Shown: piece by piece, positions 14,101 through 23,400 of the stretch | Numbering within the stretch: the first letter of the stretch is position 1 | Layout of the letters: each line of letters begins with the position of its first letter | Assembly (NCBI GenBank): GCA_964017065.1 | Contig: OZ024791.1 | Span: 5,446,547-5,510,546 of the forward strand | DNA from: Haliclona indistincta | Taxonomy: Eukaryota > Porifera > Demospongiae > Haplosclerida > Chalinidae | Direction of reading: 5' to 3' | Length of the DNA: 64,000 nt | The notes under the pieces: model-generated | Told to the model about the DNA's origin: nothing | Seen by the model: only the letters and a program-made list of their open reading frames with translations | The model's database searches: none | Translations under genes and position numbers: made by a program

Positions 14101-15746
14101 TAACCATACTAGACAATGCCCACACTTGCATGCAGATGGATAGACTACATAAACTTCCCTCTGCTATCAATGATATGAAGAGATTATAATATTCGCTGTG
14201 TCTCCGGTCCCGGCAACGGGATCGACCTTTCTATAGTTGCAGTCCCGGCAACGGGATTTAGGAGGTCCTAGCTACTAAACCCTAAACCCAAGACCCTAAA
14301 AACCTTCGCCGCTAACTGTGCAAACTCGGGAGGGTGTCCTAACCCGGGCCTTCGGCCCTTGGTAAGCCTAAGGATCGTCGGGAGGGTCGTCCTAACCCGG
14401 GCCTTCGGCCCTTGCATGGTACGCCTAAGGATCGTCGGGAGGGTCGTCCTAACAGGGCCTTCGGCCCTTGGTAAGCCTAAGGAACGTCGAGCATTTAGCT
14501 AAAAACTTACACGCTTAGTGTAAGTCTGCAGAAAAAAAAACAAAAAAAAACGCATAGAGCGAGAATCGAACCCAGAACACTGTATTACAAGCCACAATAC
14601 TAAACCGCTGAGCCACCGGAACCTGCTGGCTGATCCATGCTACAAACAAGCCTTTATATTACCAGTGCCGGTTACTATGAAATAGAAATGTCGATCCCGT
14701 TGCCGGGATCGACCCATTTGCTATTAAAATCCCGTTGCCGGGACTGCAACCATGGAAAGGTCGATCCCGTTGCCGGGACCGGAGCCACAGCGTATAATAT
14801 TTATAACCATATTGTAGTAAAAAATTATAGATAAGCTAATGTATGTATGTATGTGTGTTTCTGTTCATTAGGAAGAAAGAGAAGAGATACTTAATGCTCT
14901 TGGTCGCTCTCTCCCATTGGCAGTTGATGTCTCCTTGCAAGCTGTTGCTGCACAAACTGAACACTTCACTGGAGCTGATCTAAAGGCTCTCCTGTACAAT
15001 GCACAACTGCTGGCCGCCAATCAAGCTCTACAAACTAGTCAACATCGCTCATCCAGTCTAACAGGTGATGCTGAAAAGACTTTTTCAGAAGAGAGTGAAG
15101 ATGATAGTGGCTATGGCAAGCGGAACAGCATTGCTAGTAGCATTAGTAGTAGTAGCAATAGTGAAAGAACTCATGGCGTCAGCCAACACACCAATTCCCA
15201 TTCTAAACGTGATCATAGTCATACAAGACCTGATCAACTATTAGAGGAGAGAATGTGGGAATTTCACATGAGCGGAGAGCACTTGAAACAAGAAATGATA
15301 AAAAAAGTTCCCAAAGAGGTTAGCAGTGCTTGAGAAATATGGCTACTGCACGCTGTCTTTTATAGGTCGAGAGGCTACTGAAACCAGCACCAGGAGACCA
15401 TCAGGTCAGTTTCATCTACCTAGTCACTTTTGAGTCGGTAGCAGAGATGTTCAGCCATGCACAAGTACAGTACACACATAGTCACCTTATTTTTTTACTA
15501 AGGAGGAGCAATCTGTGTTGAAGTGTGAGATTACTATGGATCAAATGCAAACAGCTCTCAGCACAACAAAGCCTTCTCTTTCACGATCAGAACGGGAGCG
15601 GTATAGGAAAATGTAAGAGTACTAACAAAGTGGCTGATGCTTGAGGCATGCTCTCTCTCTCTCTGCTCTACAGATTTAACAAGTTCGTTGGCAACACTCC
15701 AGTCAACATGGCAGACTATAGTGAACAACGAGTAACACATGCTTAG
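8124..15746 (+). CDS. PEX1: Peroxisomal AAA-ATPase PEX1
   Basis: PEX1 pairs with PEX6 in a hexameric type II AAA-ATPase that extracts ubiquitinated PEX5 from the peroxisomal membrane. The N-domain comes from exons at 8124-8231 ([19 protein letters not shown]), about 8353-8530 and onward, including [21 protein letters not shown] long exon (8889 to about 10255) carries a Ser-rich insert. The D1 cassette has Walker [15 protein letters not shown] and Walker B-like [11 protein letters not shown], where Asp-Asp stands in place of the usual Asp-Glu. The D2 cassette is canonical: [37 protein letters not shown], Walker [15 protein letters not shown], and [15 protein letters not shown]. The C-terminal exon ends [19 protein letters not shown] before TAG at 15744. 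Junction phases I traced agree, so the gene looks intact despite a transposon in one D2 intron. Confidence 0.95.
10452..11464 (+). other. Large PEX1 intron (about 1 kb)
   Basis: The donor follows the exon ending [10 protein letters not shown] and the acceptor precedes [17 protein letters not shown] in matching phase. The interior is AT-rich. I see no transposon ends, tRNA or coding exon with family support. Confidence 0.7.
11994..12315 (+). other. PEX1 intron splitting the D1 cassette (about 320 bp)
   Basis: It separates the D1 Walker A exon (ending TKCTLLR) from the Walker B exon (starting [10 protein letters not shown]). I see no repeat or RNA gene inside. Confidence 0.65.
13505..13640. 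repeat. 34-bp minisatellite, four copies, in a PEX1 intron
   Basis: Four head-to-tail copies of a 34-bp unit beginning TTCAACACTTCTCCTATC differ at only a few positions (a TTCGAC start and a CATTATTAT variant in the last). The array fills about 90% of the 151-bp intron 13495-13645 between SIN and GPELLNKY of the D2 cassette. The unit is pyrimidine-rich on the coding strand and ends shortly before the acceptor. Confidence 0.95.
14185..14193. repeat. Left target-site duplication TATAATATT
   Basis: These nine bases immediately precede the left TIR and are identical to 14793-14801, right after the right TIR. Confidence 0.85.
14326..14486. repeat. About 53-bp tandem repeat with GGGCC/GGCCC hairpins
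   Basis: Three units each begin GGGAGGGT, contain CCTAAC followed by GGGCCTTCGGCCC, and end CCTAAGGATCGTC (or GAACGTC). Each unit can form a 5-bp G+C hairpin. The array lies inside the MULE-like element. Confidence 0.85.
14551..14624 (-). ncRNA. tRNA-like sequence (pol III A and B boxes) inside the mobile element
   Basis: On the minus strand the sequence reads like a tRNA: an A-box-like TGGCTCAGCGG and, about 43 bp later, a B-box-like GGGTTCGATTC. An anticodon-like stem (TATTG/TAATA) has the loop TGGCTTG. A long T run on the minus strand (complement of 14531-14550) follows immediately, as a pol III terminator or SINE tail would. T-arm and acceptor pairing are poor and the loop lacks U33, so a working tRNA is unlikely. 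A tRNA-derived SINE head or tRNA pseudogene is the better reading. Confidence 0.55.
14793..14801. repeat. Right target-site duplication TATAATATT
   Basis: Identical partner of 14185-14193, immediately after the right TIR. Confidence 0.85.
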
Positions 15747-15785
15747 GAAACTAGATAAAATTTCCCCATCTAAACAGTTCTATAT

Positions 15786-15791
15786 TATTAA
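15786..15791 (+). terminator. ATTAAA-type polyadenylation signal for PEX1
   Basis: The common ATTAAA variant occurs about 40 bp past the PEX1 stop in the 222-bp gap before the convergent ENOX gene. Confidence 0.35.
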
Positions 15792-15968
15792 AGCATATAA
15801 TGTCAACCATTGCTGCTGTGGTGCTATTGCAGCACTAGAAATATTTTAGTACTTTCAATACAATTCAGCAAAAAATATTGATTACCAAAAAGAGATAGCT
15901 AGCACAGGCAGCAGGTGCATACAAGCTATCTACACAGCGTTCGTATAGCAGCTAGCTTGTTGCATGTT

Positions 15969-18163
15969 CTACTTGGTAGACAAAGGCTTGCTGTCTTTAG
16001 CTGAGACTGTGACAGAGATGGTCTGAAACCCTAGGAACCACCAACGAGGTTCCCCATTGGCAGCTTGCGACAGCTGGAAAACCTTTGGCATCCTCCGCAG
16101 GAGGGATTCGAGGTAGTAGGAGTTGTAGGTTGGATTAAAGGTTTGGAAGTAGGTTGATATTTCACTCATACTGGCACCCAATGGATGCACAGTGAGGAAG
16201 GCAGTCATCACTGCAGCAAGAGCAACTTCTTTCTCACTGACTCCGGCTTCGTCAGACGAGGTTGCCATTTGAGACCTCACCTCGGCATATGCTGCTGCAG
16301 CAGCTGCCAGCGATTTATCTGATCCTCCTCCTTCGAGAGTATTGTTGAGGTCGCTAAGGTTAACTCCATCAATTACCTCTCCTTCTGGATCTGACTCTTC
16401 ATCGGTCTTTACAGATTTAGCTCCAGCCTGCAGGCAGGAGGAACTCACCTCACAAGAGCTAATAGACTATAAGCATGCACATATGCTGGAGCATAAGCTA
16501 GAGAGCACTCTACACACAATTATTTCAGCCAGCCATTGCAGCATGCTCTAGGCTCTCTATTGTACGAAGCAGCCAAATGCTTCCAGAAGCTCGAGGTACT
16601 TACCTTGTCTCCAGGTTTGCTCTCTACGCCTACTACTATTTTCTGCCACTCCTTAGGACAACTCTGAAAAAATAAAAACAGTACATCTAACTTAACATGT
16701 CAACACACGTGTAGACAACGTACCTGTTTGAACTTAGCGAGCAGTGTTTTCAGCTGCAAAATCTAAAAAGAACAGAAACATTAAAACAAAAAGACAAAAT
16801 CAAAGACCTGTCGTTCACTCTTCTCTAGGGCAACCTCATGATCAACTCGCAACTGCTCAATTTCTCTCTCAGCTCGATCAAGGTCTGCTTCTGCATTAGA
16901 GGCTGTAGCAAGTATACATGTTAAAATTGTTCTGTGGTCAAGTCGGTAGATTATACCTTCTTCAAGTCTTGGTTTCTTGGCTGCTGAACTGGGTCGCTCT
17001 TCACTACTAACAGTGCTGGTGTTGGTAGCAGTGTCTTGCTGCTTCTTTTTAATGGAATCCTTCACTTCCTGAAAAAAACATGACCAAGATCAATTGTTCT
17101 AAAAAATTTATTTTGGCAGATTTTCTCACCTGTACCATGTCCTTCCATTGTGTGATTGATTTGCGCTGGGGCTTTGAAAAGTTGTCCCAAGATCGTTTTT
17201 GCATTGCAGTAGAAAACACAGAATCTATGACATCACCTGTATCAAAAATTGTTAAAAAGTGCTATTTCTTTTCTCTGTCAGCTTACACTGATTTACATGA
17301 TCACCAAATTTCTTGTCACGTTTGGTCATGAATTCTTGCAGCTCGTCGTCCATGTGATTGACATCTTTTTTCACTCGGTGTGTCATGAGGTTGGTCGTGC
17401 TCAGCATACTAAAGAAAGTAGCAGCATTGTTGGGGTTACAACTGCCCTTCTCCAGCCATGATACAAGATTGTTGGCAGCAAGCTCGAAACCCTCCTCCGA
17501 TCGTAGCTCGCTGTTGATGGCTGTAGCATTGCTTGGTGTATAACCGAGTCCCTCACCGCTATTCGCCCTTCTCTTTACTATTGAACGCTCTCGAGATTGT
17601 GCGAAGTCAACTTGAATCTTAGACTTGTCTGCTGGAGAGTGGGTGGGGCCGACACGTATGATGTAACCATTTAGTTCCACTGCACTGTCCACTGATGAGG
17701 AATTGGCAAACTCGACATGAGCAAAGTGACGTTCAGTTGCTATACGGATGTCTTTGATGGAGCCACACTTGGAGAAGAGGTCGTAAAGATTGTTGTCGTT
17801 TGTGTTGTCAGGGATACTGCCCACAAACACAGTGTTGCAATTGGCAGGTTTTGAGCTCACTTTCGGTTTGCTTTCAAACGGTGGAGGAGGGAGCATGATT
17901 ACTGAACCCTGGACATAGCCGCCCGCAGTGTCCTCCATATCATCGGGATATTTAGAGCTCATGAGAGAATGCTTTCGGCGACCTGGAGCACTTAGCAGTG
18001 GTTCCCGTGGCCTGCTGTAGTAAGGATCATCAAGCGCTGAAGAGCCACGAAAGGGCAATCGGTCGCGATCGCGCTCTCTGAGCGGTGGCTCGTCGTAGAA
18101 ATAGTCCCGTGAGGAATAGCGGGAGGGTGGCGGGTAATCGTAGTCATAATCCTCGGCGTACAT
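15969..18163 (-). CDS. ENOX: Ecto-NOX disulfide-thiol exchanger (ENOX1/2-like)
   Basis: Exon 1 encodes a Tyr/Asp/Arg-rich N-terminus (MYAEDYDYDYPPPSRYSSRD) and an RRM with RNP2-like CNTVFVGSIPDNTN and RNP1-like RHFAHVEFA. It continues with VDFAQSRERS and an ENOX-specific helix pair, LVSWLEKGSCNPNNAATFFS. The next exon gives MQKRSWDNFSKPQRKSITQW, the segment conserved in vertebrate ENOX. A coiled-coil region follows (EREIEQLRVDHEVALEKSER). The C-terminal exon has ALAAVMTAFLTVHPLGASMS and LLRRMPKVFQL, matching the conserved ENOX C-terminus. I take ATG 18163 as the start; the open frame extends 15 nt upstream but begins there with TTG. ENOX proteins are described as cell-surface hydroquinone/NADH oxidases with disulfide exchange activity, yet the fold visible here is RNA-binding-like. 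Convergent with PEX1. Confidence 0.88.
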
Positions 18164-18307
18164 GTTGGAAGTATTCAAGCTAAGAGCAGCACATGTACAC
18201 GAAGTGACAGAAGTAGTCCTTGAGCACGCGCCTCGACCTTGCGCACGTGCGTGCGTGCGCAGTTCAAGCGTTTCAAATTTTTATTTCGCGCGTTGTCACG
18301 TGTGGTA
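18164..18307. promoter_or_regulatory. ENOX promoter region with two CACGTG E-boxes
   Basis: This GC-rich, CpG-containing stretch directly upstream of ENOX has CACGTG at 18244-18249 and 18297-18302, and an alternating purine-pyrimidine run (GCGCACGTGCGTGCGTGCGC). A possible divergent transcript starts beside it. Confidence 0.5.
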
Positions 18308-20424
18308 TGGCGGGACCTTGCTACATGCATGTAGCTGGAGCTATGGCTGATGTCAGGTGAGGAACTGGAAGGTACTACTAATAAATTGGCTAATCCTCAA
18401 GCACTAAAACTACAGTGCTTTGCTATATTAAGGAGGCTATTTATCTCCCATAAAACATCAAACAACTTGTCAATATTCAATTATTATCTCCACTATGCTG
18501 TGATAATGTGTGATGACAAGGCTGCTGTCTTGACTCGTGTTTAGAATATTCTGATTGATTTCATTTATGAACTGTGATTTTTTTTCTAGTATACTTCTCT
18601 TTTGTGTAATTATAATAAATTAAATAAAGTGGTGAGTTGGTTGAAAAAATAATAGTAATAATGGTCTATGTATAATTGATTACTCTCAGTGGATAATAAG
18701 GGCAATGTATAATGTTTCAAGTGTAGTATCTTGTGGTATGTACTACAGATCTTCATTGCTTTGTTCTGTTATTGCTAAATTATTATTATTAATACTCACA
18801 AAGATATGTCCTTCGAGTGGCTCCAGTTAGTCCATGGTCCAACTTAGTTGGTAATTTATCTTCTACAGTAGTACGGATGTCTGGCTAGATCTGCTAATTT
18901 TCATTGATTTTGAATTGGCTTCGTTACCAAAGTATGTTAAAAAGCAGAGAAAAATAAGTGGGCAAGTTGGTACTTTACTTCCTCCATCCTTACAACAGAT
19001 TGATGTATCTATTTTATATTGACCAACAAGGTTCGTTACCATAGAGACTGTTATACCATTCTCTGATGACACTACCTCAGCTTCCAGCTGGCGCCCGCTA
19101 ATAATCACGTCATTATTAGTGGGAACTATTGGTTATTACTAAACCCTGAACTGTTATTACTACTGGTCCCTCCTTGAATGTTACGTTTATTTTGTCTACA
19201 TACTAATGATGTCATCCTGCACTTGTATAATAGTTTGTGTATAGCCCATAATAATTATGTTAGCTAGACCCTATGTGCTGATGCAATTACCTGTGAATGT
19301 GTACGTATAGATGACTCTACAATGTGCTGTATCCGTACTTTACCCTCTCCAATAAGATACCGTTGTTATGTTTCCAATTCACACTAGTTCGAATCTCATC
19401 ATGTATAGTATACTGTCGTGTTTGACAACTTCCTCTTTTTTCAGCGTAAAATTTGAAGACAAAACATAGTGAGATTGTAATAATTATTGTGAGAATACAT
19501 AAAATGTGTGAGAGAGGTCACTTGTTTAGTAGACTATGTCGTTCAATATTGGGATTGTTGAGACTTTGTACATAATATTTACTGGAATTATTAAGTGTGT
19601 ACTGCTTGTAAAGTAGCCTCGTCCCTTGGTCAATTTTTTGCTTACAAAACGGACGAACGGAAGCGCGAAAATTAATGACTGGGATGAGCCCACTTGTAAA
19701 GGAATTGTTTTGTACAGACAGATACTTAGTTGGAAAAAGTGAAATAATGCAAGTACGATAGAATCAAAGAACTCCTCATTTTTGCAACTGGAACTAAGAG
19801 GCAGTTTCTCTATATTTTTATCATCGGTGTCTGCTACCGTATAGCGGGAAATTTTTGCGGGAGAATATTTTCGCGAATCACAGGCTATTCACGAAAATAA
19901 TTATTCGCAAATGTCTTGTTTTTTTTGTTGACGAAGATAAGACAATAGTGCTGATTCGCGAAAATATTGGTCTATGGTCTATCTCACGCATTCGCGAAAT
20001 TTTCCGCTATACGGTATAATACTGCATGCTAGTGCAAGCCTCGTGTAAGCTGTAGCTGTCATAATGTAGTTACTAATGTTGGGTCATGCATTGGATGTTT
20101 ATCATGTTACTGCATGATAGTGTATTGTGTCTGGGACTCAGGGAGTTGCCGTTAAGTCCCTCAATCTTACTCAGCACAGATCACTGTCTCTATGCTATGA
20201 TGAGGTGTGTCAACAATAATGGGCTTATAAAGCAAACCTTCCTGTCCTCACACATCTAACTTCCACAGAGGTTGGTGATTCGGAATAAGAGCTAGGGGTG
20301 TTAGTGTATGTCATTTTTGACTCAAGTCTTAGGAAATTATCTCATCTTGACAGCTTATCAATGAACTTGTCAGAAGATCATTGTTATTATAATGTACTGC
20401 AGTACTATGCAATGTGTTTGTTCA
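18308..20424. other. Intergenic region between ENOX and CCDC39
   Basis: About 2.1 kb of AT-rich sequence without a recognisable gene. At its left edge an ATG at 18308 opens a 16-codon frame ending in a good donor (GTCAG/GTGAGG near 18355), which could be a first exon of a divergent non-coding RNA. I found no convincing downstream exon. A TA-flanked MITE lies at 19837-20014. Confidence 0.6.
19837..20014. mobile_element. 178-bp MITE with TA target duplication
   Basis: The ends are CCGTATAGCGGGAAATTT and its near-perfect inverse AAATTTTCCGCTATACGG, each flanked by TA. Internal TTCGCGAA motifs recur in both orientations (near 19872, 19954 and 19991). The TA duplication and short TIRs indicate a Tc1/mariner-type non-autonomous element. 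There is no coding capacity. Confidence 0.8.
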
Positions 20425-23400
20425 TTATTTTACTGATCTAATAGTCTCTGTACTCCGCCTTCCTCCACTGCTCAGTCTAGAGGAACTACCTCGTGAGCTG
20501 GTAGGTGTGGAGGGAGGTCGTGATCCAGCTTGCTTCTTAGCAGGACTCTTCTTGCTGCCTCTACTAGTCAAGGAAGTGCTACTACCTCGTGGACTCGTAC
20601 CTGGAAAGAAAAATAATTTAATAAAGAGTATAATTACCAATTTGTCGAGCAGAGTATCTACATTACTTTGATATACTATTCTGTGTGAATACAAACGATT
20701 AGTTCTTTGGAACTTATTCCCAAAGCGTATCATACATGTATCCTGTGTCATAACCCCTTGGGTTCATGTGTGAATAATGTATTGTATTGTACAATGGTTG
20801 CATGAGTGGGTGATATTGCACAGGTGAGTGTCTGTATATGCATATGGGACCTATTCGAGGTGTGGTACGGGCAGAATCAGGTAGGTCCCCTCCAATGTCA
20901 ACTGGCTTTGATGATGGCTGGCGAGGGGTGGAACCCATTGAAGAGCTCCTGCAAACAATTATTTTACTACTTAGCATAATGATGTCATCATTAACTTACC
21001 TTGCAGATAGAACAGTACTCCCACGACTGAGTGAACTTCTAGCAGATGACAGTGATGCAACAGAACTTGCTCTGCTACCAGTTGGTGTAGACGGAGGAGG
21101 TAGTCCAGCCTGCACAGGTATTGATGCACATACATGTAGATTAATCTATTGTACCTGTGAGAGGAGGTGCCTGGCTGTGTCTGCTAGGTGAGGGTGGTTG
21201 GCAGCAATCTCACCCAGCTGTTGCAGGACTTTGACACTGAATTCTCTCATTTCTCTTAACTCAATATCCTCCTAGGGGTGTCATAGTGAGTGTGTGTCAT
21301 AATTGCATTCTCTCTTGTTAATACAGTTGCCACTGGCAACAAAGTTTATCTACTAAATGCCTATGATAAGAGTGTGGTGAGGTTATGTGCACAGTAACTA
21401 AGCAACTATTGGTTTAGCACTTCTCAATCACCTCCCAGAATAACCACAGTGACGTTAAAAGCGTTTATCACAACCCTGGAGGCTAGACTGTTATCAGATG
21501 CCAAATTCACACAAGGACCACCATTGTGAGCATTCTTCTGATGCTTATAGTTCAACAAGTTTGGAGTACCAATTACTGATGTCTGTGTTTACCTCAAATG
21601 ATGTCTTGCCTGTAACTCCTTCTTTGGCTCTTAACTCTTTGACTAGCTTTGTTGACTGAAATAAGGCAAAGTTCACGGAATGACAAATCACTGTGTGCAT
21701 GTACTGTTATTAACAGACATGGTGTTATGCGATGAGATGATGTGCATGCATGTGTGCAATTCTCAGTTGTGTGTGAGTGAGCGTAGCAGAATGCATTCAT
21801 ATCGTACAGAGGTGTGGTTATGTATGTATGTTCACACCTGTCTAGTTGCCCTCTCCTTTTTAGCCTTCAATTCTCCTAGTTCCATTTGAAGTAAGGCCAG
21901 CTTGTCCTGTATGGAGGTGATCTAATTAATCACTATCAGTCTAACCACTCACACACCATTTTATCTTCCAGTGTCATACTGTAGGTTTCCTCTTCATTTC
22001 CAAGTGTAGTGAGAGCATCAGTTAGTGACTATATATAGTAGCAAGCACACAGATGTGTTTTCAGGTGGCGGTTGATGTGTGTACTATGTAGCGTACCCTC
22101 AAATCATTCTCCACTACTTGCACCTGCTTCTTCCTGTGTCTGTATTTGTCAGTAACAGCTTTCAACTGACCTCCCAGTAACTCTAGTTCAGTTGCTTCAT
22201 CGCCTAATCACAAATCAACAGTACGCTAGTATTGATACATTAGTGATACACTCACTTGAGGGATCTGCTGAGCCAAGACTTTTTCTGTAGCCCTCGTTTT
22301 TGGCGTTCATCAATGCAAGTGTATTTTCAAGAGCTCTTATCTCCTTTTCTGCCTTGCTTATCTTGCTGTCCAGAATATCTCCCTCTCGCTGAAGCTCTTC
22401 CTTATCCTGTGCCGCCTAGAAAGAGACAGAGAGTCAGTACAACCTATACAGTATCCTGTTACCAACCTTGATGACATAGTATGCTTGTGAGTGTTCCTCC
22501 TCTCCTTCAGGAGGGGACATGAACATCATCTGTATCTCATAGCGCTTTCTCAACATATCAATCTTGGCGATTCTGTTGTGCAACTCAGCACTACACAGTG
22601 AGTAAAACAATCATCTATCTGCAATCACTGTTCTCACCTCACTGTTTGACGTTCACCCTCACACACTCTAATCTGTGCCTTCAACATGTCTTTGTGAGTG
22701 GCGATCTCGCGGGACCTCTCAGCCATTGCCTGTAGTTGATAGAGACAGCTCAGTTGCTGAGTGCAGGTATGCGTGTAGTCTTACACTTTCCAGCTGTAGC
22801 TTTTGCTTCTCCAGACTTACTACCTCATCCGAACGAGAAAAGAGCCCATCTCTCAACCTGTATGTGGTCAACCACATATGTAAGTGTACATCACTAATAA
22901 GGTATGTTGCATAACTTTGTTTTTACAGTCATAGCTTTTGATAAAATGATGTACAATCATACCTTTTTACTTCCAATTTGATGATGTTCTCATCCACCAT
23001 CAGTTCCTGTAGATAACACATTAGTGGTGTATTGTGGTACAGAGTTCAATTCGGCAAAACACTGCACCTGTTTAGCTATCACAACTCTCTTCAACTCTCT
23101 CTGTGTGTTATCGATGTGTAAGTTAAGTTCATCTGAAGGTCAATAGAAAATTGCATTACAAGGTGAAGTAGAGCATGAATGAGAGCTAATGTACCAAGCT
23201 TACCAATCTTTCCCATCAAAACTTGTTTGTTTGCCTGGCTTTTGGTTAGATTACGATCAGTCTGACGTAGCTCATCTTGCAGTTGCTTCAACTGGTTCCT
23301 GAGCACCGCCTCAGCCTGGCATTGCTGTTCCCATTCTTCCTCAACCTCCTAAAGAGTGATGAATTCTTTAATGACAGCGCGGTAGTATTCTAGCAGTAGA

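Larger units (their letters stand above)
14194..14792. mobile_element. 599-bp Mutator-like non-autonomous element (long TIRs, 9-bp TSD)
   Basis: The element starts CGCTGTGTCTCCGGTCCCGG and ends with its reverse complement (CCGGAGCCACAGCG). The terminal inverted repeats match over about 66 bp with a handful of mismatches. It is bracketed by identical 9-bp direct repeats TATAATATT at 14185-14193 and 14793-14801. Long TIRs plus a 9-bp duplication are the hallmarks of Mutator/MULE transposons. There is no transposase, so it is MITE-like. It sits in the PEX1 intron 14100-14871, on which it imposes most of the length. Each TIR carries TCCCGGCAACGGGA twice and a third inverted copy lies near 14692-14714. 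The interior holds tandem repeats and a tRNA-like sequence. Confidence 0.85.

Noticed and set aside
14551..14624. Functional tRNA gene
   Set aside because: A and B boxes are present, but T-stem and acceptor pairing are weak and the anticodon loop lacks the invariant U33. It is treated as tRNA-like.
18161..18178. Upstream start for ENOX at 18178
   Set aside because: The codon there is TTG. The first ATG is at 18163 and fits the conserved Tyr/Asp-rich N-terminus.
18863..19108. 81-codon minus-strand frame in the intergenic region
   Set aside because: No recognisable domain, no splice context, and no clear promoter or ATG support.
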